Source: Fuscovulum sp. (GTDB lineage: Bacteria; Pseudomonadota; Alphaproteobacteria; Rhodobacterales; Rhodobacteraceae). From it: a stretch of 64,000 nucleotides of DNA. The position numbers and the translations under genes were made by a program. The notes under the pieces were generated by a model. That model saw only the letters and a program-made list of their open reading frames with translations. It searched no databases and was not told where the DNA came from. Shown here piece after piece: positions 51,302 through 59,831 of the stretch (positions are counted from its first letter, which is position 1; each line of letters begins with the position of its first letter). The DNA is taken from positions 2,932,501 through 2,996,500 of the forward strand of contig CP136571.1 of NCBI GenBank assembly GCA_035192965.1, in the 5' to 3' direction.

Positions 51302-53029
51302 GTGACCGCAGATAACGCAAGAAACCTTGAGGCCCGTCTCCGCAGCGAGATGGATGCCCTCCGCCCTATCGACACGCGCGACTTGCCCAAACGCTTGGTC
51401 ATGAGCGGGTTTTTCTTGGTTATCACCTTCTTTCTTGGTGAAACCTACACCGCGCTCGCAAGCGGCGCCGCGATCATCATATTCGAGACGATCTCGAACT
51501 TCCTTTACAAGAAAGAACTTATCTGGCCGATCCGGGCCCCGCTTTGGGTGATCGTGCTGCACTGGGTTCAAAATGCATGCCTGACCTTCATTTACATGAT
51601 CCCGGCGATGATTATGTCACGAAATCAGGATCTTGCCATTGTCGCCCTCGGGCTGATCTGGACCTGTGGTGTGTTCATCCACATCTCAAACGCCTTCGGG
51701 CGGATGCCCCTCTACACCGCAAATCTTCTGGTCCCCGTTCTCATGGCCACCGGGATCGTGATCTGGTCTGTTGCCAATAACGATATTGAACCGGCTGGTC
51801 CGAACGGGCTGGCCCTGCTCGTGCTTGCCTTCGTTCTGTACATCTACAACATCGCCGAAAACCTGTTCAAACAACAGCGGGCCGACACAGCCCTTTCGGC
51901 GGCCCTCATCGAGTCGAAGAACCGATTGACGGACCTCGAGTCCACCCGCCAACAGCTTCTGAATGCCGTCGAGGGGCTGAATGACGGGTTCGTCTACTTC
52001 GACAGCGAAGATCGCCTCGTTCTTGCGAACCGTCGGTTCCGCGAACTCTACGCACGCAGCGCCGAGGTCATCGTCCCCGGTGCACGGATCGAAGACATCC
52101 TGCGCGATGGTCTGGCGAAGCAACAGTTCTTCGATGCAATCGGCCGCGAGGAGGCGTGGCTGCAAGAGCAGATGAACGTCCTCAATTCCAAGACCGTCGT
52201 CCGGCAAATCCTCACAGACGGCACGGTCCTTCAGGTGATGGAACGCCGCACCTCGGATGGCGGTCGCGTCGGGCTGCGTGTCGATGTGACTGAAATCACC
52301 CAAGCCCGCGAAGCAGCCGAAGCGGCCAGCCGCGCCAAATCCGAATTTCTGGCCAACATGAGCCACGAAATCCGCACACCGCTGAACGGGGTGCTGGGGA
52401 TGGCGGACCTTCTGGCGGAAACCAACCTCGACTCGCAACAGAAATCCATGCTCGGGGTCATCCGTACCTCTGGCTGGAGCCTGTTGACGCTGCTCAACGA
52501 TATCCTCGATCTCGCGCGTGTCGAAGCCGGGAAGATGGATCTGGAAGAGCGCAGCTTCGATCTGCACTCCGCGACCGACCGGCTTGAGGCCCTCCACGGC
52601 CCGACAGCCCTCGCCAAGGGCATCTCCTTTGACATCTTCCATTCCTCAAATGGCACCTACAACCGAATTGGCGATGAAACCCGCATTGTTCAGATCCTGC
52701 ACAACCTTGTGGGCAACTCCATTAAGTTCACGGAAAGCGGATCGGTTCGCCTGAAAGTCCGCGCCAATCAGCCAGATCGCCTTGTGTTCGAGGTAAGCGA
52801 CACCGGGATCGGCATGACGCAAGCGCAGGTCGCGCGGATTTTCGACACCTTCGAACAGGCCGAAGCAAGCACCGCACGGCGGTTCGGTGGCAGCGGGCTG
52901 GGAATGACGATCGTCAGGCGACTGGTCGATCTGATGCAGGGCGAGATCACCGTCGACAGCGAACCCGGACGCGGCACCCGGATCGTGATCACACTTCGCG
53001 TGCCCGTCGATCACGAAAGCCCAGCGTGA
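51302..53029 (+). CDS. Membrane sensor histidine kinase with PAS domain
   Basis: The 575-residue protein has six transmembrane helices in the first 185 residues, a PAS-7-like domain (about 215-330, GLNDGFVYFDSEDRLVLANRRFRELY), a HisKA domain with His355 in SHEIRTPLNG, and a HATPase domain with N box (VGNSIKFT), DTGIGM and GGSGLGM. No receiver domain is attached and no response regulator gene is adjacent, so its partner is elsewhere. The start is a GTG with AGG far upstream. It lies next to the IS3 element, which may have moved it. Its signal is unknown. Confidence 0.9.
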   Translation: MTADNARNLEARLRSEMDALRPIDTRDLPKRLVMSGFFLVITFFLGETYTALASGAAIIIFETISNFLYKKELIWPIRAPLWVIVLHWVQNACLTFIYMIPAMIMSRNQDLAIVALGLIWTCGVFIHISNAFGRMPLYTANLLVPVLMATGIVIWSVANNDIEPAGPNGLALLVLAFVLYIYNIAENLFKQQRADTALSAALIESKNRLTDLESTRQQLLNAVEGLNDGFVYFDSEDRLVLANRRFRELYARSAEVIVPGARIEDILRDGLAKQQFFDAIGREEAWLQEQMNVLNSKTVVRQILTDGTVLQVMERRTSDGGRVGLRVDVTEITQAREAAEAASRAKSEFLANMSHEIRTPLNGVLGMADLLAETNLDSQQKSMLGVIRTSGWSLLTLLNDILDLARVEAGKMDLEERSFDLHSATDRLEALHGPTALAKGISFDIFHSSNGTYNRIGDETRIVQILHNLVGNSIKFTESGSVRLKVRANQPDRLVFEVSDTGIGMTQAQVARIFDTFEQAEASTARRFGGSGLGMTIVRRLVDLMQGEITVDSEPGRGTRIVITLRVPVDHESPA

Positions 53030-53174
53030 ACCGGGGCATCCAAGAACTTTGGACATAACGGGATAAGATAGCCAAGGCACGGGGCCGCACATTGGCCGTC
53101 CGTCAAATCTCGCTCGCCGGTCCAATCAACGCGCCTCGGCGCACGACCTGCTGCTGACACGCTGACCTCAGCAC

Positions 53175-53207
53175 TTGACGAATTCGTGAAGAGCCTTATC
53201 TCCGCGT
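53175..53207 (+). promoter_or_regulatory. Possible sigma-70 promoter upstream of terC
   Basis: TTGACG followed by TTATCT with about 15 bases between, shorter than ideal. If used, the transcript would begin upstream of the terminator hairpin at 53255, making it part of the terC leader. Confidence 0.35.
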
Positions 53208-53254
53208 CCTGCGTTGATGCCCCTCTCACGGGTCTGAAAGCGCTTGTGATGTCG

Positions 53255-53277
53255 GCGCCGAGAAATCGGCGCTTTTT
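53255..53277 (+). terminator. Intrinsic terminator in front of terC
   Basis: GCGCCGA, GAAA tetraloop, TCGGCGC, then TTTTT, ending 51 bases before the terC ATG and 226 bases after the kinase stop. It may simply end the kinase transcript or act as an attenuator of terC. Confidence 0.82.
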
Positions 53278-53327
53278 GTCTGCCTGTGATGTCCCCGGCA
53301 GAACCAACCTAACGCCTTGGGAATGCC

Positions 53328-54332
53328 ATGGATTTTCTGTTCTACGAAGTGATCAGCAAGCCGCTTTGGCTTTGGTTGATGTTCTTGACCATCGTTGTCG
53401 CGTTGATGATCTTTGACCTTGGCGTGTTGCACAAGGAAGACCACGAGATCGGGGTCGCTGAAAGCCTGAAGCTGTCAGCCTTCTACATCCTGATCTCCGT
53501 CGCGTTTGGCGGGTACATCTGGTGGGCCTGGTCGAACGGCACCCTTGTCACCAGCGACGGGACCAATCCGGTCGCCTCTTATTTCCAAGGCTACATCATC
53601 GAGAAAGTCCTCTCGATCGACAACGTCTTCGTCATCTCGCTGATCTTTGGATATTTCGCCATCCCGCGCAGATACCAGTACCGCGCGCTGGTCTGGGGCA
53701 TCATCGGTGTGATCGTGCTGCGCGGCATCATGATCGCGATCGGCGCAGAACTGGTATCGAACTACAAGTGGATGACGCTGGTCTTCGCGGCCTTCCTGGC
53801 TTTCACCGGCATCAAGATGCTGTTTACCGAAGAGGGTGAGACGGACGTCTCGAAAAACCCGATGGTCGGGCTGGTGTCGCGGTTCATGAACGTGACCAAA
53901 GAACTGCATGGCCAGAAGTTCTTCGTAAGACAGATGGATCCGGTGAAGCAGAAGATGGTTCTGTTCGCGACGCCGCTGTTCGTGGCGCTTGTCGTGATCA
54001 ACTTCGCCGACGTGATCTTTGCCGTCGATTCCGTTCCGGCCATCTTCCTGATCACCACCGACACCTTCATCGTCTACACCGCCAACATCATGGCCATCCT
54101 CGGCCTGCGCGCGCTGTATTTCGCGTTGGCCGCGCTGGTGCACCGGTTCCACTATCTGAAATATGCGCTGGCGGTGGTGCTGGTATTCATCGGGTTGAAG
54201 GGCTTCTACAGCTACTTCTTCGGCAAGTTCGACCCCTACCTGTCACTGGCCATAACCATCGGGATCATTGCGTCCGGGATCTTCTACTCGCTTTGGAAAA
54301 CCCGCGGCAGCGCCGAGGATTCCGCACACTAA
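53328..54332 (+). CDS. TerC family membrane protein (Alx-like)
   Basis: The 334-residue protein has nine or so transmembrane helices and the TerC marks: MIFDLGVLHKEDHEIGVAESLKLSAFYI, KVLSIDNVFVISLIFGYF (acidic residue near the membrane centre), and INFADVIFAVDSVPAIFLITTDTFIVYTANIMAILGLRALYFAL (paired Asp). TerC/Alx proteins export Mn or other metal ions, partly for metalation of exported enzymes. No manganese riboswitch of the yybP-ykoY type was found in the leader. A terminator follows at 54381. Confidence 0.92.
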   Translation: MDFLFYEVISKPLWLWLMFLTIVVALMIFDLGVLHKEDHEIGVAESLKLSAFYILISVAFGGYIWWAWSNGTLVTSDGTNPVASYFQGYIIEKVLSIDNVFVISLIFGYFAIPRRYQYRALVWGIIGVIVLRGIMIAIGAELVSNYKWMTLVFAAFLAFTGIKMLFTEEGETDVSKNPMVGLVSRFMNVTKELHGQKFFVRQMDPVKQKMVLFATPLFVALVVINFADVIFAVDSVPAIFLITTDTFIVYTANIMAILGLRALYFALAALVHRFHYLKYALAVVLVFIGLKGFYSYFFGKFDPYLSLAITIGIIASGIFYSLWKTRGSAEDSAH

Positions 54333-54380
54333 TCCTGACGCGGGGCCTTCTGGGCCGACCGCTGTCATGGCCCATACGAT

Positions 54381-54420
54381 AAGCCGCCCAGCCAGAAAGG
54401 CCCCGGGCGGCTTTCCTTTT
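54381..54420 (+). terminator. Terminator after terC
   Basis: GCCGCCC/GGGCGGC with a 15-base loop, followed by TTTCCTTTT. Confidence 0.75.
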
Positions 54421-54430
54421 GCCGCCAACC

Positions 54431-54649
54431 CTATGTGGTGCGGCCCGTTTCGGAACTGTCTTCCTGCCGGCGCGGCGTGGTTTCCCGGGCCTTCAAGAAC
54501 TCCCTCAGATCCGTATCCGAAATGCGCCAGCCCTTGCCGATGTCGATCCCGCGCAGCGCGCCGGATTTGATCCAGTGCCGCACGGTGGCCTCAGCCACTC
54601 CCAACCTGTCGGCAACGTCCTGCACCGTCTGATATCGGTCCTGCGGCAT
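54431..54649 (-). CDS. Small HTH (excisionase/MerR-like) DNA-binding protein
   Basis: The 72-residue protein is one winged-helix domain: YQTVQDVADRLGVAEATVRHWIKSGALRGIDIGKGWRISDTDLREFLKA, with a short basic tail. This is the HTH_17 (DNA-binding domain of excisionase) family, often used as small regulators. GGGAGGG precedes the ATG. It diverges from the USP gene 180 bases away. Confidence 0.85.
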   Translation of the reverse strand: MPQDRYQTVQDVADRLGVAEATVRHWIKSGALRGIDIGKGWRISDTDLREFLKARETTPRRQEDSSETGRTT

Positions 54650-54702
54650 CGCTTCCCTCCCCGCGCTTACGGTTCAGAATACCGACTTATCCTCGCGTTT
54701 GA

Positions 54703-54716
54703 TTGACTTGGATCAA
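54703..54716 (+). promoter_or_regulatory. FNR-like box upstream of the universal stress protein gene
   Basis: TTGAC-TTGG-ATCAA, one mismatch from the FnrL/FNR consensus TTGAT-N4-ATCAA, centred about 120 bases before the ATG at 54830. Confidence 0.65.
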
Positions 54717-54829
54717 GGATCGGCACGCCCTGATCGGGCAGGTTGGCACAAGCAGCCACATTGGCGCGCAAATGGCTTTTGTGCGTCCGGTTGGCTGGCC
54801 TGCGCCATTCTAGGAGAGGGACAAACCCC

Positions 54830-55666
54830 ATGCCCAACCGCATCGCCTATCTGCCGGTCAACACCTATCCGGAAGCAGCGCCGGATCCGGCTATCCTGGC
54901 AGCGGTGGGCTTTGCGGCATCGCTAAGATGCGGATTGCACGTCTCAACCTTTGCAGTGGACGTCCCGCCGACGGCTTCCCCCATCGGCGGCTTTCTCATC
55001 AACGTCGAGGGCATGGCGCGCGCCGCCGAAGACCGCAGCAAGGCAGAATGCGCACGCCTGCACACCCTCATCAAGGGGGCGGCGCAGCCAGAACTCAACC
55101 TGTCCATCACGAACCAAACGGTGATGATGGGCGCTGCCCTTGAAGCCGCCACGACCGAGGCGCGAAGCTATGATCTCGCGGTGTTGCCTTGGTCCTCCGA
55201 TACGCTTTCAGCGCAGGACATGGCACAGTCGCTTGTCTTCGGGGCTGGCGTGCCGGTGATCCTTGTGCCGCCGTCGGCAATTGCCGCGTCCGTCGATCAT
55301 ATCGCCATCGCCTGGGATGGAGGCAGGGTTGCCGCACGGGCGCTGTGTGACGCGCTTCCGCTGCTCTCTGCGGGTGGGCGCGTTTCGGTCATCACGGTGC
55401 AGGATGAAAAAGCGCTGGGTGCTTCCGGCATCGCGCAAACCCTGACTGCCGCGCTTGAACGGCGCGGATATGCGGCAAAGGCAGTCAACATCACCCTTGA
55501 TAACCGCCCGATAGCAACGGCGCTGCAAAAGACCGCCCTGTCAGAAGGCGCGCACCTCTTGGCAATGGGCGGCTTCGGCCACTCCCGCCTGCGCGATTTC
55601 ATTCTGGGCGGGGCGACAAAGGGCGTGTTCTCGGACCTTCGACTCCCAGTTCTGCTTTCACATTAA
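54830..55666 (+). CDS. Universal stress protein with tandem USP domains
   Basis: The 278-residue protein has two UspA-like halves. The second keeps the nucleotide-binding end GGFGHSRLRDFILGGATKGVF (GxxGxS), the first is degenerate. Tandem USPs act in stress and low-oxygen survival. AGGAGAGGG precedes the ATG at 54830; a 29-residue extension is rejected for lack of a site. The FNR-like box upstream suggests control by oxygen. Confidence 0.87.
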   Translation: MPNRIAYLPVNTYPEAAPDPAILAAVGFAASLRCGLHVSTFAVDVPPTASPIGGFLINVEGMARAAEDRSKAECARLHTLIKGAAQPELNLSITNQTVMMGAALEAATTEARSYDLAVLPWSSDTLSAQDMAQSLVFGAGVPVILVPPSAIAASVDHIAIAWDGGRVAARALCDALPLLSAGGRVSVITVQDEKALGASGIAQTLTAALERRGYAAKAVNITLDNRPIATALQKTALSEGAHLLAMGGFGHSRLRDFILGGATKGVFSDLRLPVLLSH

Positions 55667-55761
55667 GCCGGGATAGAACGCCCACCTCTAAGCCAGAGAC
55701 GGCCGGATCAGAGTGCGCTTTGCGGGGTTATTGGTGGCTGCTGATCACGCGCAAAAAGCAA

Positions 55762-56667
55762 TCAACCCATCGGCGCTGCGTTGATCTCCGACGCCAACCG
55801 ATCGACAAACCTCTCTATCCGAAGCGAGCGCACGGCGCGCGGGTTCAGCAACGCCACGATGTCGGCATCCGGAAGGGACCAGTCCGGCAACACGCGCACC
55901 AGTCTGCCAGTGCGCAGATCGGCGGAAACGCTCCATTCGGACCGTTCCACGATCCCAAAGCCATCCAGCGCCCAGGACCGCAGGACTTCCCCATCGTTGC
56001 AGGCATAGACCGGCTGCACACGAAGGTTCATCTCCAAACCTCCCGGGCCAATCAGCGGCCAAAGCGAAGCGTCGGCCCGGTTTTCACGAACCACGCCAAC
56101 CCTATGACCCGCGACCTCCTCCGGTCGCTGCGGCAGGCCAAACCGTCTGGCATAATCGGCAGATGCCACCAGCAGGCGGCGGTTCGGCGCAAGTTTGCGC
56201 TGCGTGATCCGCAGGTGCGGCAATCGTCCGACATGAACCAGAACATCCCAAAGCCCATCATTCATCGCACCCATGGGATCTTCGCTCAGGCTGAGCACCG
56301 GCCGCAGTTCCGGGTTTTCACCACAGAAACGCGCAAGAACCGGCGCAACGCGCAACCGCCCAAAACCAAAAGGCGCAATAACGTGCAGCGGCCCCGCAAT
56401 GCGACCCGCGCGGGCAGACATCTCCTCCGCAAGGCTTTCCACATTGCCCAGAATATCCCGCGCCCGTTCCACCAGATACGCCCCTTCGGACGTCAGCCTC
56501 AGCGGGCCCCGTCCGCGCTCGACAAGGCGTAAACGCAGACGATCCTCCAGCAGCGCCAGCCTTTGCGAAACCGCAGGCGGCGTCACACCAAGATCGCGCG
56601 CCGCCGCCGCAAGGCTCGGCGCTGCGGAAATGGCCGTCAGAAAGCGAAGATCGGATACATCCAACAT
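55762..56667 (-). CDS. LysR-family transcriptional regulator
   Basis: The 301-residue protein has an N-terminal LysR HTH (LRFLTAISAAPSLAAAARDLGVTPPAVSQRLALLEDRLRLRLVER) and a C-terminal effector domain (GPLHVIAPFGFGRLRVAPVLARF). The MLDVSDL start at 56667 fits the family; a TTG nine codons earlier is possible. It diverges from the PLP enzyme gene with about 90 bases between, the usual place for a LysR activator of the adjacent operon. Confidence 0.9.
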   Translation of the reverse strand: MLDVSDLRFLTAISAAPSLAAAARDLGVTPPAVSQRLALLEDRLRLRLVERGRGPLRLTSEGAYLVERARDILGNVESLAEEMSARAGRIAGPLHVIAPFGFGRLRVAPVLARFCGENPELRPVLSLSEDPMGAMNDGLWDVLVHVGRLPHLRITQRKLAPNRRLLVASADYARRFGLPQRPEEVAGHRVGVVRENRADASLWPLIGPGGLEMNLRVQPVYACNDGEVLRSWALDGFGIVERSEWSVSADLRTGRLVRVLPDWSLPDADIVALLNPRAVRSLRIERFVDRLASEINAAPMG

Positions 56668-56758
56668 TAAGGCAAAGCTTAATGCAGGTTTCAAATCATG
56701 TGAATATGCACTGAATACCTCGGTTGGTAGACCTCAGGAAATGCTGGAGGATGACCCG

Positions 56759-57886
56759 ATGTTAGAACCAGACTCATTGCGCCACGATGCCCTGCCCACA
56801 CCGACCCTGCTGCTGGACGAGGCAAAGATGATGCGAAACATCGAACGGCTGGCCGCACGCGCAGACGGGCTTGGCGTCACCCTGCGCCCCCATTTGAAAA
56901 CGGCCAAATCCATCGAAGCCGCGCGCCGCCTGACCGGCGGGACGCCCGGTCCCATCACCGTCTCAACGCTCGCCGAGGCCGAAGCATTCTACGCAGCAGG
57001 ATACACCGATATCCTCTACGCCGTCGGCATCGCCCCACAGAAGCTGCCGCGCGTCCAAGCATTGCGGGCCAAAGGCTGCGACCTCACGGTGATCCTCGAC
57101 AATGAGGCGCAGGCGCAGGCTGTGGCGCAGGCAAACGTCCCCGCGCTGATAGAAATCGACAGTGACGGCCACCGCGGCGGGCTTCACCCTAACGACCCGG
57201 CATTGATCAGGACCGGGCGCATCCTGCACCAAAGCGGATGCCTGCGCGGTGTCATGACCCATGCAGGCGAAAGCTACACGGTGCGCGGCGCGGCGGCCCA
57301 CGCCGCCTTCGCCGAACAGGAACGCAGCGCCGCAGTCTCCGCGGCAGAGGCCCTGCGCAGCGCAGGTTTGCCCTGCCCCATGGTAAGCGTCGGATCGACC
57401 CCAACCGCCCACGCCGCACGCGACCTGACCGGAGTCACAGAACTGCGCGCCGGGGTCTACATGTTCTTCGATCTTGTGATGGCAGGGATTGATGTCTGCA
57501 CGGTCGATGACATCGCGCTCAGCGTTCTGACAACCGTGATAGGTCACCAACACTCCAAGGGTTGGACGTTGATCGACGCCGGATGGATGGCACTGTCGCG
57601 GGATCGCGGGACTGCGGCGCAGGATGTGGATCAGGGCTATGGTCTGGTCTGCGACGAAGACGGCCACCTCATCCCCGGCCTCATCGTAAGCGGCGCCAAT
57701 CAAGAGCACGGGATCGTCTCGCTTCGCCCCGGCGCCGACGGTCCGATACCGGACCTGCCCGCAGGAACACGCTTGCGGATCTTGCCCAACCACGCCTGCG
57801 CGACCGCCGCGCAGCATGATCGTTACAACGTGCTGCCACTGAACGGCGGCCCCCTGCAGACCTGGCACCGCTTCGGTGGCTGGTAG
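56759..57886 (+). CDS. DSD1-family PLP enzyme (D-threonine aldolase/D-hydroxyaspartate dehydratase type)
   Basis: The 375-residue alanine-racemase-fold protein has the PLP lysine in RPHLKTAKS (about residue 47), phosphate-binding SVGSTPTA, THAGESY, and a metal site HxC (PNHACAT, about residues 345-350) typical of the D-threonine aldolase/DSD1 group. These enzymes cleave or dehydrate D-hydroxy-amino acids with PLP and Zn or Mn. GGAGG precedes the ATG at 56759. It starts an operon with the OCD-family gene, ten bases apart, under a divergent LysR gene. Confidence 0.87.
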   Translation: MLEPDSLRHDALPTPTLLLDEAKMMRNIERLAARADGLGVTLRPHLKTAKSIEAARRLTGGTPGPITVSTLAEAEAFYAAGYTDILYAVGIAPQKLPRVQALRAKGCDLTVILDNEAQAQAVAQANVPALIEIDSDGHRGGLHPNDPALIRTGRILHQSGCLRGVMTHAGESYTVRGAAAHAAFAEQERSAAVSAAEALRSAGLPCPMVSVGSTPTAHAARDLTGVTELRAGVYMFFDLVMAGIDVCTVDDIALSVLTTVIGHQHSKGWTLIDAGWMALSRDRGTAAQDVDQGYGLVCDEDGHLIPGLIVSGANQEHGIVSLRPGADGPIPDLPAGTRLRILPNHACATAAQHDRYNVLPLNGGPLQTWHRFGGW

Positions 57887-57896
57887 GGCGAAGGAC

Positions 57897-58832
57897 ATGA
57901 TCCTGATCACAGAATCCGAGTCCGCCGCCATCATCACGCCCGAACTCGCCTTCACGGCGGTGCGCGAGGCCCTCATCGCCGCGGTCGCTCCGGGGGCCGC
58001 GACCTTTCCAGTGGTCATCGCGCATGGAAGTGACCCGCAGAACCGCTTCACCATCAAGTCGGCGGCGGGTGCGGAACTGGCCGGGCTGAAGGTGGGGGCC
58101 TACTTCCCCACCAACGATGCGCGCGGCCTGCCACGGCACGCCTCGACGATTCTTCTGATAGATCAGACCACAGGGCGCATCGGCGCGCTGATCGAGGGGT
58201 CTGCGCTGAACTGCTATCGCACCGCCGCAGCGGATGCAGTGGCGACCGATGCCCTCGCGCGCCCAGATGCCGAAGTGCTGACCCTGTTCGGAACAGGACA
58301 CCAAGCCGCCTACGAGGCAGAGGCGATTGCCGCTGTCCGAAAACTCTCGCGCGTGCTGGTCGTCGGCCGGGATCCCATCCGCACAACGGCTTTCGTCGCA
58401 AAACTGCGCAGCGCCGGTTTGCCCGCAGAGACCGCAGCGGCGGAACCCGCGGTTCGTGCCGCCCATATCATCGTCACAGCAACAACAGCCACCGCGCCAC
58501 TGTTCAAGGCGGCCTGGGTCCAGCCGGGAACGCACATTTCCTCCATGGGTTCGGATGCCCTTGGCAAACAGGAACTGCCGGTCGAAATCTTGCGATCCGC
58601 CACCCTCTTCTGCGACCTGCCAGAACAGTCACTGCGCATCGGGGAATTTCAGCACGCAGGCCCGGACGCCAAACCCATTGCCATCGGATCTGTCCTGACC
58701 GGCCATGCACGGACCCGCCGCGACGAAACCGAGATCACGGTATTCGACAGCTCGGGCCTCTCGCTGCAAGACTTGTATATGGCGAAGGCGATCCTCGACC
58801 GGCACGCAATGGGCGGCGCAAGCAGCAACTAA
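57897..58832 (+). CDS. Ornithine cyclodeaminase/mu-crystallin family protein (iminosuccinate-reductase-like)
   Basis: The 311-residue protein has the OCD fold: FTIKSAAGAELAGLKVGAYFPTN (substrate Lys and Arg area), TAAADAVATDALARPDAEVLTLFGTGHQA (NAD-binding GxGxxA-type loop), and THISSMGSDALGKQELPVEIL (Gly-Ser-Asp of the family). Members reduce imines such as iminosuccinate, pyrroline- or piperideine-carboxylate. The pair with the DSD1 enzyme resembles two enzymes (BhcC-BhcD) of the beta-hydroxyaspartate cycle, but BhcA and BhcB are not here. AAGGAC precedes the ATG. Confidence 0.86.
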   Translation: MILITESESAAIITPELAFTAVREALIAAVAPGAATFPVVIAHGSDPQNRFTIKSAAGAELAGLKVGAYFPTNDARGLPRHASTILLIDQTTGRIGALIEGSALNCYRTAAADAVATDALARPDAEVLTLFGTGHQAAYEAEAIAAVRKLSRVLVVGRDPIRTTAFVAKLRSAGLPAETAAAEPAVRAAHIIVTATTATAPLFKAAWVQPGTHISSMGSDALGKQELPVEILRSATLFCDLPEQSLRIGEFQHAGPDAKPIAIGSVLTGHARTRRDETEITVFDSSGLSLQDLYMAKAILDRHAMGGASSN

Positions 58833-59163
58833 AGGATTGCCGCGCGGGGCGCACACATATTGCCGATGGAGTGCGAACAATGGCACCGCAGCGCCGACGC
58901 GGACCACGAACTCTGACGCCGCGAACTGACCGCAGCCACGAAAATGCATCCGCGCATATCCTGCGGAAGGTTCCACACTCCTGTTATCCACCGCCGAGCT
59001 GCGCCCGATCTGCCAACACGACCCGTGGGCCGTGTGGCATTAGGTGATCGGGACGCCAAAAGCTCGTGGCCTTAAGATGCTACCGCGCGATTGACAGCAT
59101 GGGTGTCTGCCATCGGCAGACCACAAGCGCATCAAAAACCCGGCGGTAGCATCGCGTGAGGGA
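58833..59163. other. Intergenic region without visible gene
   Basis: In 331 bases I see no gene with a ribosome site; there is a weak inverted repeat around 59010-59035 (ACACGAC/GCCGTGT). Confidence 0.45.
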
Positions 59164-59490
59164 TTACATCCCCATATCGTTCATCATGCCGCCGTTGGAG
59201 GCGCCCATGTCCATCATCATCATGTCGTTGTCCGACGTGTTCTCTGCCACCTCACGCGCAAGGTCGCGGGCTTCTTCGCTGACCGGAACGCGGTTCAGCT
59301 TCTTGATGTAGAACTGCTCGGTCCCGACATCGCTCTCACGACGGGCTTCCTGAATGACGAGCAGTTCGGACAGGGTGTATTCCCCTGCCGGCAGGCCCAT
59401 GATGGCAGCCTGCATATCGGCGCCGGGCGAAGCGTGAACCGACTGGGCAATGGACAGCGTTGCAATTGCAGCGAGGATAACTTTCTTCAT
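59164..59490 (-). CDS. Exported small protein with Met-rich tail
   Basis: The 108-residue protein has a signal peptide (MKKVILAAIATLSIAQSVHA|S), a helical domain (MQAAIMGLPAGEYTLSELLVIQEARRESD) and a tail with 9 Met in about 20 residues (DNDMMMMDMGASNGGMMNDMGM-like, split by Asp and Gly). Such tails bind Cu(I) in periplasmic copper proteins, so copper or another soft metal is a candidate. GGAG lies eight bases before the ATG. It stands alone. Confidence 0.8.
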   Translation of the reverse strand: MKKVILAAIATLSIAQSVHASPGADMQAAIMGLPAGEYTLSELLVIQEARRESDVGTEQFYIKKLNRVPVSEEARDLAREVAENTSDNDMMMMDMGASNGGMMNDMGM

Positions 59491-59831
59491 GATCTTCTCC
59501 GAATTTGGTCTCTGCCGGATTGGCTAGATGCCGAAATTACGCGGCGTGCAGATCGGAGTTTCAGGATCGGACTTCACATCAAAAAACGCTTTCGTGAGCG
59601 GCTGTCATTTCCCCGCCTCTCGCCAAGGGAAAGCTGGCCGCCGCCCGGCGCCTCACCAGCCGCGTTCCAAAGTGGATCGCCTCGCCCGGCATCGGCGTTA
59701 CACGCAGCAATATGGTCAAGGATATCAAAACATCCGCCGCCAACCCGCACCTAAAGGGGGTTGCCAACAGCGCAGGGCCGCGCAGGCGACTTGCTCACCG
59801 GCACCCCATCAACCAACGCCGCATGGCGCGA
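59491..59831. other. Intergenic region without visible gene
   Basis: No supported gene is seen in 341 bases. It lies between a minus-strand exported protein and the stop of the desaturase gene. Confidence 0.45.

Noticed and set aside
53030..53327. yybP-ykoY manganese riboswitch in front of terC
   Set aside because: The expected GGGGAGUAG and CAUACUC-type conserved parts are not present; only the terminator hairpin is.
56759..58832. Complete beta-hydroxyaspartate cycle (bhcABCD)
   Set aside because: Only C- and D-like members are there; A- and B-like genes and the IclR regulator are absent, and the PLP enzyme has DSD1-type features.
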